The notes beneath the pieces are model-generated. The model saw only the letters and a list, made by a program, of their open reading frames with translations. It searched no databases and was not told the origin of the DNA. A stretch of DNA of 64,000 bases, taken from NCBI GenBank assembly GCA_023429995.1, contig JAEZCE010000031.1:62001-126000 (forward strand), given 5' to 3'. Positions 34,207 to 42,926 of the stretch are shown here, piece by piece. Every line of letters starts with the position of its first letter. The first letter of the stretch is position 1. The stretch is from Bacillota bacterium (lineage in GTDB: Bacteria; Bacillota; UBA4882; UBA8346). Position numbers and translations under genes: made by a program.

Positions 34207-35484
34207 TTAATTTCCTTTTTTCATAATTTCGGTGATGCCGGTTTGAATATTGTTGGCGATCTGTTTATAATCCATCTTTAAAACAAGTCCCTGCATCGCA
34301 TTGCGAAGGAGCGAATCTCCCTCAATCTCATTGAGTTCCGGGAACAGTCCAGGAACCATCGTCCCGGTAGACTTGCCAATCGGTACGTATTCCCTGAGTA
34401 TTTTGGCGACATTTTCATTCTGGGTAAAATATCGGTCCTCGCTAAAGGATTTCCGAATCGGTAACCCACTGCAATGTCCTTCGGTAAAGAGGACTTTTTG
34501 ATTTTCCGCCCACCATTTTAAAAAGGTTTTCGCTTCTTTCGGGTGCTTGGAATCTTTATAAATCATAATATTATTATTCCAGCAAAGGACGCCTTTGTTT
34601 CCGTGAGGTCCGGCTATCGGTGACATTACGGCAATCTTCCCTTTCAATTCGGGCAATCTATTTTCCAGATCCGGGCCGCTCAGGTAAATTGCCGTTCTTC
34701 CCGCAGCAAAGGATTTGATAGCCGTATCGTTATCAAAGCCGACACCTGCCGGATTAATGGAACCCTCCGCAGCGATATCGGATAAGAATTTATAAGTTTC
34801 CATATTTCGGGCGCTCTTGGCCACGACATTCCCGTTGGCGTCAAAAAGTCCGCCACCGTTATTCACCATCATACTGACCAAAAAGTGCCAGCATTGATTG
34901 GCATTCCCTGCAGCGATTGTTCCAAAAGTATTCCCTTTGGTAAGTTGTTTTAAGACCTTCCGCAATTCTGACCAGTTTTTAGGTGGTTGCACTTGGGATT
35001 GGTCAAACAGATCCTTGCGATACCAAAATGATCGAATATCAATCATCCATGGCAGCGCGTAATAATGTCCCTTATATTTCATCATCTCCAAGGAATTTCC
35101 GCTATAATCCTTGGCTTTTCCGGTACTCTTCAATTCGGCGATCACATCGTCTATCGGTAAAATCGCATCGCTTAGTTTTGCAAACTGAAAAGCCTGGTAA
35201 CCGCCACCGGTGCTGATATCGGGGGCAGTCCCCGAAGCGATAGCCGTTGCGAAAGTTTGATACCAATTGCTCCAAGGAGTTGACTGGTAGATGACTTTAA
35301 AATCTTTATTCTCTTGATTAAATTTGTCCACCAGTTTGGTTGCAGTTTCAATGTATTCCTTCGGTCCCCACACCATATCCCAAAATTGAATTTCCACCGG
35401 ACTGCAAAAAGCGCTACTTCCAAATAACACCGAAATCAATACCAGAACCAGTAATGCCGTGATAATACTCTTGGATCGTTTCAT
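34207..35484 (-). CDS. Sugar ABC transporter binding protein, locus 2
   Basis: 425 aa. The N-terminal signal is MKRSK plus a hydrophobic core ending GSSAFCSPVE. The cysteine has phenylalanine at -1, which does not fit a lipobox, so cleavage by signal peptidase I is more likely. The mature part is a family 1 solute-binding protein (IQFWDMVWGPKEY, FAAGRTAIYLSGPDLENRL, EAKTFLKWWAENQ). First gene of the seven-gene locus 2 operon, controlled by the promoter region upstream and probably by the YesM/YesN pair. Confidence 0.92.
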   Translation of the reverse strand: MKRSKSIITALLVLVLISVLFGSSAFCSPVEIQFWDMVWGPKEYIETATKLVDKFNQENKDFKVIYQSTPWSNWYQTFATAIASGTAPDISTGGGYQAFQFAKLSDAILPIDDVIAELKSTGKAKDYSGNSLEMMKYKGHYYALPWMIDIRSFWYRKDLFDQSQVQPPKNWSELRKVLKQLTKGNTFGTIAAGNANQCWHFLVSMMVNNGGGLFDANGNVVAKSARNMETYKFLSDIAAEGSINPAGVGFDNDTAIKSFAAGRTAIYLSGPDLENRLPELKGKIAVMSPIAGPHGNKGVLCWNNNIMIYKDSKHPKEAKTFLKWWAENQKVLFTEGHCSGLPIRKSFSEDRYFTQNENVAKILREYVPIGKSTGTMVPGLFPELNEIEGDSLLRNAMQGLVLKMDYKQIANNIQTGITEIMKKGN

Positions 35485-35920
35485 TATTTCCCTCCTCTAC
35501 ATAATCAAAACAATGATCTGCCATAGTTAGAATCTAGATTCCAGGTAAATTATAAAACAAATTGCTCCTTGAACCTATCCGCTAAAATTGACAAGTTCTT
35601 CACCATTTTTTTATATTTTAGGAACATAAATGTAATACTCCGCCCATAATAAAATAATGACCCGATTTTTTTACTTTTTGGTACCCTATTTTTTACTTTT
35701 CGTTAATAAATGCTTCGCTAAATTTTGCCAAAGGCTACGGTTCTTAAAAACTCGGTAAACGAGGAAGGATAATCAGAAGCTTGGTACTTACAAAAGATTA
35801 GGCAATTGCAGAAAAGTATTACGGTGATAGCAGAAACCGTTCCAGAAAGCGATAACAAGGATCTCCCCAAAATGCTCATTGTCAAGTGGGGACCCGGAGG
35901 AAAAGAGGGGCAAAGAGGTC
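35485..35920 (-). promoter_or_regulatory. Promoter region of the locus 2 operon
   Basis: 436 bp without a gene. On the minus strand, two identical copies of AAAAGTAAAAAA (35667-35678 and 35689-35700) lie 22 bp apart, two helical turns. AraC-type dimers bind direct repeats with this spacing. AT-rich TATTTTATTAT sequence follows at the right distance for a -10 region. The YesN-like regulator encoded next door is the natural candidate. No catabolite site was recognised. Confidence 0.5.
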
Positions 35921-37567
35921 TTAGCTTAAGGGTTCCGCCGTCCGGCTAACACCGCCGCCCATCCTGTATTGTTGGGGGGATACCCCGGTTACCTTTTTAA
36001 ATACTCGGTTGAAATACTTTGAATTCGGGTAACCAATTTTTTCGCCAACCTCATGAACCCGCAATTTTCCTTCTTCCAAAAACCCCATCGCTTTTTTGAT
36101 CCGGTACTCCGTCAGATAGTCGATGAAGTTCTTCCGGGTTTCCTTGAGGAACAACCGGCTGAGATAACTGGGATTAACATTAATGTCGGACGCAACAGAA
36201 TTTAAAGAAATGTTTTTATCATAACTTGCGCGAATAATTTTAAGGGCTTTACCAATAATATCGCTATGCTTTGCAACATCATCGCTCTTGAGATACGTTT
36301 CAATCTGTTGGATATGCCCAAAGACCAACTCGGCCACTTCACTTAAACTTTCACACTGATTGACTTGTTTTAAAACTGTTTCACTTTGTATAAAATCCAC
36401 TTCATATTCCTCCATCATCTCTAGGAAAGTACTTCTCAAAAATACAATAAAATCTGTCAAAAATTTTTTGATGGCATAAATCGAATAGCGCCGTTGGGCA
36501 ATATCCTCAAAACAGTCGTTTAAAATACCGGTGATGCCATCCATATTGCCCTTTTCAAATGAGTCGGCGATACAATTGAGGTTACTCTTGTTCATCCATT
36601 TAACTTGAGGATCTTCAAGAGTCAGTTTGATTTCGTTATGGCGGTAAATCTTCCCTTTCCCCAGGTAAAATCGGTAAGAGGCTGCATCAACGCTTTCATG
36701 ATAGGCCACAGACAGTTCCGAAAGTTTTTCCTTAATCCCGCTGATTCCAATGGTAAAAGAGATATTGGCATATCGAAAAATTGCAGTCTGAAATCGAGTC
36801 AATATTTCAAATGTCTCACTTCCAATATTCACCTCAGTGCAGCTACCCGTATAAAGAATGAGGGCAAAGTGATAAGGGTTGCAAACAATAAATGACTTAT
36901 CGACGACCAAAATTTCATTCATAATTGTAATAATGGTGTTTTGTAACAAGGTTGATTCCTCGCCTTGATACTTTTGGGTTAATTTTCCAACATCATCCGC
37001 CAGTATCGCACATACAACAAATCTTCCTTTTCTAAGTCCTGCATCATAATAGTCGTTTTTTTCCTCGATTTCCCCTAAGGAAGTGATATCTCCATTGATC
37101 AGATTCTTTAAAAACTCGTTCTTCAGAAATTGAAAACTTTTTTGAACTTCATTCTCCCGTTTCAAACTTTCATGGGTAATCCGTTCATCGGTGATGAACT
37201 TTTCCTTTAAATTATTGATGACCTTGATTAGATTCTCCGGCGTGATATTGGCTTTTAAAATATAATCCACGGCGCCGTGGGTCAGAGCTTCCTTGACATA
37301 GTTAAAATCATCATAATTGCTCAACACGATGGTCTTAACTTGGGGAAACCTTCTTTCAATCTGTTTGATCAGTTCCACTCCATCCATAACAGGCATTTTA
37401 ATATCGGTAAGTAAAATGTCCGGGAATTCCCTTTCAATTAACTCAAGCGCGGTTTCTCCGTTCGAAGCATCAGGAAGCATGATAAATCCGTTGGCCTCCC
37501 AATCGAGTAAACTTTTTACGGCCATTCTCAATAAAGATTCATCATCCACGATCATTATTTTTAACAT
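35921..37567 (-). CDS. YesN-like response regulator with AraC DNA-binding domain
   Basis: About 548 aa. The N-terminal receiver (IMIVDDES, ILLTDIKMPVMDG with the phospho-acceptor, ILKANITPENL) is followed by a long middle region. The C-terminal 100 residues form an AraC/XylS pair of helix-turn-helix motifs (NISLNSVASDINVNPSYLSRLF, HEVGEKIGYPNSKYFNRVFKK). The ATG at 37567 follows GAGGTG by 6 nt; a GTG three codons earlier lies within that site. It is co-transcribed with the kinase gene, which ends 10 bp upstream. It likely activates the locus 2 operon downstream. Confidence 0.92.
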   Translation of the reverse strand: MLKIMIVDDESLLRMAVKSLLDWEANGFIMLPDASNGETALELIEREFPDILLTDIKMPVMDGVELIKQIERRFPQVKTIVLSNYDDFNYVKEALTHGAVDYILKANITPENLIKVINNLKEKFITDERITHESLKRENEVQKSFQFLKNEFLKNLINGDITSLGEIEEKNDYYDAGLRKGRFVVCAILADDVGKLTQKYQGEESTLLQNTIITIMNEILVVDKSFIVCNPYHFALILYTGSCTEVNIGSETFEILTRFQTAIFRYANISFTIGISGIKEKLSELSVAYHESVDAASYRFYLGKGKIYRHNEIKLTLEDPQVKWMNKSNLNCIADSFEKGNMDGITGILNDCFEDIAQRRYSIYAIKKFLTDFIVFLRSTFLEMMEEYEVDFIQSETVLKQVNQCESLSEVAELVFGHIQQIETYLKSDDVAKHSDIIGKALKIIRASYDKNISLNSVASDINVNPSYLSRLFLKETRKNFIDYLTEYRIKKAMGFLEEGKLRVHEVGEKIGYPNSKYFNRVFKKVTGVSPQQYRMGGGVSRTAEPLS

Positions 37568-37577
37568 GTCAAACACC

Positions 37578-39347
37578 TCATCGAATTAATGGCATAATTA
37601 CCGTAACTTTTGTTCCTTCGTTGATACGGCTGCTGATTGATAAGCCATATTCGTTACCAAAGTGCAACTTAATACGTTTATCGACATTATGAACACCTAA
37701 ACGCTCAAAACTGCTTCGTTTTTCCTGAATTATCTTATCGAGCTGCTCCTGGGTCATCCCGATGCCATCGTCTTCGACCTCATATTGGAGGTGATTTTCA
37801 ACGATCCTAACCCGGATGAATATTTTCCCGATATGGTTTTGATTATTGATGCCATGAAAAATTGCATTTTCCACAATGGGCTGCAAAATCAGGTTCAATG
37901 TTTTGCAACTGAGCGCCGCCTCATCGCAATCGTAATGAACCACAAACTTTCCGCAATATCTTGTTTCTTGAATATAAATATAAGATTCCAAAAACTTCAG
38001 CTCTTCCGCAACCGCAATCAACCGGTCATTGTATTTGGCAGAAGCTTGCAACAGCGTTATCAGAGACTCCACCATTTTGGAAATACCTTCTGCCTTTTGG
38101 ATCACAGCCATTTGTTTAATTACGCCCAGGGTATTATAGGTAAAGTGGGGATTGATTTGAGCCTGGAGAGCCACAATTTCTGCTTTTCTTTTCTCTTCTT
38201 CCTTGATGTAGATTTGATTGATCAGATCTTTAAGACGGCCGGACATTTGATTGAAACTCTGGGTCAACAAGCCAATCTCATCTTTCTGTGCTATGTCGAT
38301 GGTATTATTGAAATCTCCCTTTTCGATCTGACCAATCATTTTCATCAGTTTATGGATCGGCTTAACAATGCCGCTGGAAATGATTACTGCAAAAGCAATG
38401 GAAACGATGATTAAAATGATTCCGACAGAGATCGAATCATTGCGGATCGTTGAAATTTCTTTGAATAATTCTTTCTTTGAATTTATGTTCACCACTTTCC
38501 AATTGGTAAAGGAAGAAGTATCAAAAGTAATGAGCGATAATTTGCTACGAAACTTTTCCTGAAAGCTCCCGGAACTTTCCCGCCTTATTTGCGCAAATAT
38601 TATCGGATCAAAATTGGTGTTCACTTCATTTTCATTCATATTGTTATAAATAATATTCCCATCCTGATTGAGGATATATATATTGCTTCCCGCACCCTTG
38701 CCAATGTTGCTTAGCAGATAATTGTAGATGCTGTTCATACGCATTGCGACAACAATAATCCCAATCTCCTTGAAAGTCTTATAATCCTTAATTTTTCGGA
38801 CTAATGAAATCACGGTTCTTCGTAAATCGATTTGTTTCTCCTCATAGGGGCCTATCAGTACTTTTTCTCCATGGGAGGTTGCGACTTTTCCGTACCATGT
38901 CTCATTTTTAATGTTATAATCAGGATTTACAAAAGATGTGCTATAACCGTAGTATCCTTTACCGTCGTTTTTATAAATGAAGATTCCGTCCACTCCATAA
39001 GTGGTTTTGAGCATGCCGTTCAAAAAACGAAAGGCGGATGACAAGTCTTTGCTATACTCATAACTCGGGTTAACAACGACCGAGTAATCACTGATGAGCC
39101 ATTTCCTGACATTGTCGCTATAGGCCACCTGGATCGAAAGATTGTCGACCCCGCGCAAATAGGTGTCAAAGGTTGTATTTATCTGCTGAGTGATAGTTCT
39201 GGCATACATCAAAGACTTATTTTCAGTAAACCGGACCATCCGGTAATACGATATAATACTATTGATGCCAATCGGAATGATAATTAATATAGAAAAAGCA
39301 ATCAAAAGCTTTGTCTTAATTTGTTTACTCTCAAAGAATGAAAACAT
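37578..39347 (-). CDS. YesM-like sensor histidine kinase
   Basis: 589 aa: membrane helix (about 12-34), extracellular dCACHE-like sensor (about 35-295), second membrane helix (about 300-322), HAMP (about 325-378), His_kinase domain with the phospho-acceptor in AQINPHFTYNTLGVI (about 395), and an ATPase domain (LQPIVENAIFHGI, then DDGIGM, and SSFERLGVHNV). This is the standard LytS/YesM layout for carbohydrate two-component systems in Bacillota. The ATG follows GGAGGGG. It pairs with the adjacent YesN-like regulator. Confidence 0.92.
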   Translation of the reverse strand: MFSFFESKQIKTKLLIAFSILIIIPIGINSIISYYRMVRFTENKSLMYARTITQQINTTFDTYLRGVDNLSIQVAYSDNVRKWLISDYSVVVNPSYEYSKDLSSAFRFLNGMLKTTYGVDGIFIYKNDGKGYYGYSTSFVNPDYNIKNETWYGKVATSHGEKVLIGPYEEKQIDLRRTVISLVRKIKDYKTFKEIGIIVVAMRMNSIYNYLLSNIGKGAGSNIYILNQDGNIIYNNMNENEVNTNFDPIIFAQIRRESSGSFQEKFRSKLSLITFDTSSFTNWKVVNINSKKELFKEISTIRNDSISVGIILIIVSIAFAVIISSGIVKPIHKLMKMIGQIEKGDFNNTIDIAQKDEIGLLTQSFNQMSGRLKDLINQIYIKEEEKRKAEIVALQAQINPHFTYNTLGVIKQMAVIQKAEGISKMVESLITLLQASAKYNDRLIAVAEELKFLESYIYIQETRYCGKFVVHYDCDEAALSCKTLNLILQPIVENAIFHGINNQNHIGKIFIRVRIVENHLQYEVEDDGIGMTQEQLDKIIQEKRSSFERLGVHNVDKRIKLHFGNEYGLSISSRINEGTKVTVIMPLIR

Positions 39348-39449
39348 CAGTCCCCTCCATAATAGTATTATACTCTACCTAATACTACTTTAACTACTCC
39401 TTTGGAATTTCGCGTAATGAAATGTGGCACTGTTTTTGAAGACCTCCCC

Positions 39450-39473
39450 CACTTGTACATCAAACAATATACC
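39450..39473. repeat. Short degenerate repeat shared with 17101-17124
   Basis: CACTTGTACATCAAACAATA and the following TACC match the segment at 17101 at about 20 of 24 positions. Weaker similarity extends some 30 bp upstream. No gene is involved. It could be a relic of a mobile-element end. Confidence 0.35.
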
Positions 39474-39544
39474 CGGGCCTTGTCCTATATGATTGGCGCC
39501 GCAAAAGCGCCGAAATTTTTTCGCGCCGCTGCATTTTATGAACA

Positions 39545-39580
39545 AAAGCCCCCATTGCCTGATTAGGCAATGAGGGCTTT
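39545..39580 (-). terminator. Terminator downstream of cotA
   Basis: A 16-bp stem (AAAGCCCCCATTGCCT facing AGGCAATGAGGGCTTT, one mismatch, GATT loop) is followed by TTTTG on the minus strand, about 100 bp after the cotA stop. Confidence 0.75.
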
Positions 39581-39614
39581 CAAAGGAGGTAATACAATGA
39601 AAAAAGAGGGTTGA
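39581..39614 (+). pseudogene. Orphan ribosome binding site with five-codon relic ORF
   Basis: AAAGGAGGT lies 7 nt before ATG AAA AAA GAG GGT TGA (39597-39614) on the plus strand, directly after the terminator hairpin. It looks like the start of a lost gene or, less likely, a very short leader peptide. Nothing downstream on the plus strand uses it. Confidence 0.35.
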
Positions 39615-39679
39615 TATTTATCGTAACGGCTTCATCTTGTAATAGTTCCCGCCAAAAAATCCCTTTCTTCCCAAACAAC

Positions 39680-41218
39680 CTATCTGACGTCCAGTACATC
39701 GATGGGCCGCATCATATCATAGTCTTCATGCTCAAGCAGGTGGCAATGCCAGACGTAACGGCCGGCATATGGCCCAAACCGGATAATGATCCGTGTCACC
39801 TCTCCCGGAGTGCTACGGACCGTATCCTTCCAACCCTGCTCATTGGGTAACGGTGGTATGGGTTGCCCGGTAAAATAAATTTTCTGCGTTTGATTAAAAA
39901 GCTGGACGTCAAAAGGCTGCCTGTTCAGTATTTGGAATTGCACTAAATGTAGATGAACAGGGTGAGCGAAAAGGCCGGAATTGATCAGATTCCAAATTTC
40001 AACCTTGCCCAGCCTTGGAGTTTCCGTGACCGGATCATGCCAACTCTTTCCATTTAATAAAAATACCAACCGGCCATATGAGTCTTGTTGCACCACCATA
40101 TTCATATTCCTTGTTACCTTGGCTACACATTCGGCCAGAGGCACCACCGGATAGAGGTTATCCGGAATCCAACTCCCGTCTTGACAAAATAACGGTAAAT
40201 TTACCTGAAATTGCATGATTCGCCCGGTAGTCTCCGGATCAACCGCTGTCCCATTGGGGAATGGACTGGGAGCGTCATTGATCAAATCCAATTTTTTTCC
40301 GTTATAACCGGTGAAATCGATGATGATATCGGCCCGTTCCGCAGGGGCCAAAATCAATTCATGCAGTTTTACCGGCGCTTCCAGAAAACCGCCATCCGTT
40401 CCTATCTGATAAATTGGCGGTCCGGATTCGATTTTCATTCGATAAAAGCGGTGATTGGAGCCATTTAAAATCCTGAACCGGTATTTACGCGGCTCCACCG
40501 CTAAATACGGCCAAACTTTTCCATTGACCAAAATCGTGTCCCCATCCACTCCGGGAGTAATGCATGGATTAACGCCGGGAACCGGGGGCTGCGGCTGACT
40601 GGGATAAAACAGGGAACCATCTCGGTTAAAAGAGCGGTCTTGAATTAGTAGCGGGATTTCATATTCACCCTGGGGAAGATTCAATATCTTTTCAAATTTG
40701 TCGCGGATTAGGTAAAATCCGGCAAGTCCGGCATAAACATTCAATCGCGTTATTCCCATGGCATGATCGTGATACCACAGTGTGGCGGCTTGTTGATGAT
40801 TGGTGTAGCAATATGTTTGATGGAGAAAATGAGGTCCGGTCTCCTGATAATTTCTGGTAAACCATGCTTCAGGGTAACCGTCACTCTCCGGTTTGACCTT
40901 GGCTCCGTGCAGGTGGGTTACAGTCCGGACTTCCGGAGCATCCATTGCGCCATGCAGCGTTTTATCAACAGGAAGAAAGTGCTTGTCGGGAAGATTATTT
41001 TGCCATTGGATCATCACTTTCTCATCCTTCCGGGCTTCAATCACCGGGCCGGGATAGGTTCCGTTATAACCCCAAATTAAGGTCTCAGGAAGTTCGCTAT
41101 GAAGCGACTGCTTTGTTTGAACCATTTTAATTTCATAATAAGTTTTTTCCTCATCCCGGTATGTTGGCTTTAAAACTTTGGGTATGGGTAACTTGTCCTT
41201 GAATTTTGTGAGTGACAT
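39680..41218 (-). CDS. cotA: CotA-type multicopper oxidase (spore-coat laccase)
   Basis: About 512 aa, matching the length and layout of Bacillus CotA, which oxidises phenolic and bilirubin-type substrates and helps pigment the spore coat. All copper motifs are visible: HLHG near 103, WYHDHAMG near 152, HPVHLHLVQF near 420 and HCHLLEHEDYDMM near 490, with the HCH and axial methionine of the type 1 site. The N-terminus MSLTKFKDKLPIP parallels CotA, so the ATG at 41218 is chosen, 11 nt after AGGAGG; a TTG two codons earlier is possible. There is no signal peptide, as in CotA. It stands alone with its own terminator and suggests a spore former, even in an apparently fermentative genome. Confidence 0.93.
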   Translation of the reverse strand: MSLTKFKDKLPIPKVLKPTYRDEEKTYYEIKMVQTKQSLHSELPETLIWGYNGTYPGPVIEARKDEKVMIQWQNNLPDKHFLPVDKTLHGAMDAPEVRTVTHLHGAKVKPESDGYPEAWFTRNYQETGPHFLHQTYCYTNHQQAATLWYHDHAMGITRLNVYAGLAGFYLIRDKFEKILNLPQGEYEIPLLIQDRSFNRDGSLFYPSQPQPPVPGVNPCITPGVDGDTILVNGKVWPYLAVEPRKYRFRILNGSNHRFYRMKIESGPPIYQIGTDGGFLEAPVKLHELILAPAERADIIIDFTGYNGKKLDLINDAPSPFPNGTAVDPETTGRIMQFQVNLPLFCQDGSWIPDNLYPVVPLAECVAKVTRNMNMVVQQDSYGRLVFLLNGKSWHDPVTETPRLGKVEIWNLINSGLFAHPVHLHLVQFQILNRQPFDVQLFNQTQKIYFTGQPIPPLPNEQGWKDTVRSTPGEVTRIIIRFGPYAGRYVWHCHLLEHEDYDMMRPIDVLDVR

Positions 41219-41579
41219 TATCAAAAATCCCTCCTATCCAGAAATTTTCAATTTACTATATGTATAAGATTTCACAAATGAATTGGATTTTTTTAATTTT
41301 AGACAATATCGTAAAAAAAGGTGCAATAAACTTATGTAGTAAATCATAAAATATGCAATAAAATGAATTACAAAATTCCCAAGTCCTTGGCAATTTGGGC
41401 ATAAAAAACGAACTAATTATCCTCGGCTTATCTTTTTGTTTAAACATTCCCGATTGAATAATTTTCAACCACTACATGATTTTAAAAATAATGACAATAA
41501 TAATCTATCATCCTAAGCTAGGATAATCCCAAAGAACTTCCGTTTATGAAGTTTAAAACTTTGGAGGCTTAAAATATAG
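41219..41579. other. AT-rich non-coding gap upstream of cotA
   Basis: Divergent spacer between cotA and the membrane protein gene. A small ATCCTAAGCTAGGAT hairpin lies near 41510 and a GGAGG ribosome binding site near 41563. No gene is supported. Confidence 0.4.
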
Positions 41580-42065
41580 ATGCCAATTTGCTATTTATAC
41601 CTCATCAAACTGACAATATTTCTTCTCTTACTGGTGGTACTTGTTCCAAGACCCGAAATTCGTCGTCTTTTTGCATATGGAATCATATTTGGCAGCCTCT
41701 ATGATGTAATCGGACTAACCATTGGCCATTTTACAAATCTTTTTAGATGGATTAATTTTTATCCCTTCGGTTATGGTTATTTGCCGTTAGCCTCGCCCAT
41801 ATCCTGGTGTGCCTTTTATATTATTTACTTCTATCTATTGCCTAAACAAAAGCCACTCCTTTATATATATCCCATATCCGGGGTACTCATGAGTATGATC
41901 TATTCAAGAGTGCTCGTCAACTTGGGAATGTTTATTGAGCCCAATTTCTTACTGAGATTGGCTAATTTCACATTATGGTATTCTTATGCGACATGGGGTT
42001 ACTTAAAATTAAGCGAATATATAGAGGCAAAACATGGTGGTATTCATAAAAAAGCATGGTCTTAA
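41580..42065 (+). CDS. Small multi-span membrane protein (paralogue of 18796-19269)
   Basis: 161 aa, about five hydrophobic helices, rich in Tyr, Phe and Trp. It starts with a hydrophobic helix, then VPRPEIRRLFAYGIIFGSLYD, matching the equivalent VFIPKKEYKEYLIYGFINGG segment of the protein at 18796. Both end in a basic tail (KHGGIHKKAWS here). A family of such proteins, of CBO0543 type, occurs in Bacillota; the role is unknown. The ATG follows GGAGG by 13 nt, a long spacing. It stands alone, followed by a gap containing a common CGCCAAGGCGCAGAG repeat-like sequence. Confidence 0.7.
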   Translation: MPICYLYLIKLTIFLLLLVVLVPRPEIRRLFAYGIIFGSLYDVIGLTIGHFTNLFRWINFYPFGYGYLPLASPISWCAFYIIYFYLLPKQKPLLYIYPISGVLMSMIYSRVLVNLGMFIEPNFLLRLANFTLWYSYATWGYLKLSEYIEAKHGGIHKKAWS

Positions 42066-42136
42066 ACTTCGAAGACTAAAAGATCAAATCTCCCGCCAAG
42101 GCGCAGAGAAATGGCGAAGCGCTTTTCCGCATCAGT

Positions 42137-42598
42137 TTAGCGACTCTTTATTTTGGTAAACCTTATGATACAGAAGGCGGTTATGCCTGCATATATGCTA
42201 TGTGGTACTATAGCAAAAAAAGTATTCAATATTGTTGGTTTAAACATAAATACATGAGGCATACCTTCGACCAAAAAACCGAAAATACCAACCCAACCAA
42301 CAAGACCAATTCCAATCCCTTTTAATAAATAATTTCGACAACCACTCCACTGCAAAACGAGGCCGATGATAACCCCGATGACTGCTCCCATTATCCAATC
42401 GGTTACTATACCGGTTAGTATACCTAATAATGATTTGGCATCATTCATATTGTTGGTAAATAAATCCGCCGCCAAAGAAGCAATGTGAATGACAGGTAAT
42501 CCTATCCAAATAACAAAAAAATCAAATACCTCTCTAACTATCGATCCAGTTACCCCCGAAACGATCCATAGCGTTAAGCGATCATCGGTGAATGCCAT
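42137..42598 (-). CDS. Membrane protein of unknown function
   Basis: 153 aa with about four membrane helices and glycine-rich segments (GIVTDWIMGAVIGVIIGLVL). It looks like a small YqhR- or DUF-type integral membrane protein of spore formers, but I cannot assign it. The start ATG follows GGAGG by 7 nt. It is convergent with 41580-42065 and divergent from the transporter at 42927. Confidence 0.65.
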   Translation of the reverse strand: MAFTDDRLTLWIVSGVTGSIVREVFDFFVIWIGLPVIHIASLAADLFTNNMNDAKSLLGILTGIVTDWIMGAVIGVIIGLVLQWSGCRNYLLKGIGIGLVGWVGIFGFLVEGMPHVFMFKPTILNTFFAIVPHSIYAGITAFCIIRFTKIKSR

Positions 42599-42747
42599 TG
42601 AAACGCCTCCTTGTCAGAGATATTTTGATCAGAATAGTTTTTTGTATGCGTCCGGAAGATTCCCAACCATGTAAAAAGGAGTCATTTTGATTACGTGTTG
42701 TAATTATCCAACCAATATGGTATTATTTTATAAAATAAAATATTTTA

Positions 42748-42830
42748 CCGGTTGGGCGAAGTCTCTTCGCTTTCAAGAGAAAACCGGCTTCCGGGGTGGG
42801 AAGCTCTTATTCAGAGCTTCCCACTTTTTT
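42748..42830 (+). promoter_or_regulatory. Riboswitch-like leader with terminator before the transporter
   Basis: CCGGTT at 42748 pairs with AACCGG at 42782. Inside is a CGAAG-TCT-CTTCG hairpin that competes with TCTCTT/AAGAGA. Ten bases on comes a perfect 12-bp terminator (GTGGGAAGCTCT/AGAGCTTCCCAC, 42796-42824) with a T-run, about 100 bp before the transporter start. Alternative pairings ahead of a terminator are what a metabolite- or ion-sensing riboswitch needs. Ion transporters of this kind are controlled by known Na+ and Li+ riboswitch classes, but I cannot match a consensus from memory. Confidence 0.5.
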
Positions 42831-42926
42831 GTTTTTTTCCGGCATATATTACTGCATTATTCTTCCGTTATTGAACTTTAAATATCGGGAACTACTATTA
42901 TCAACTTTTGAGGAGGGGTTTTCTGT

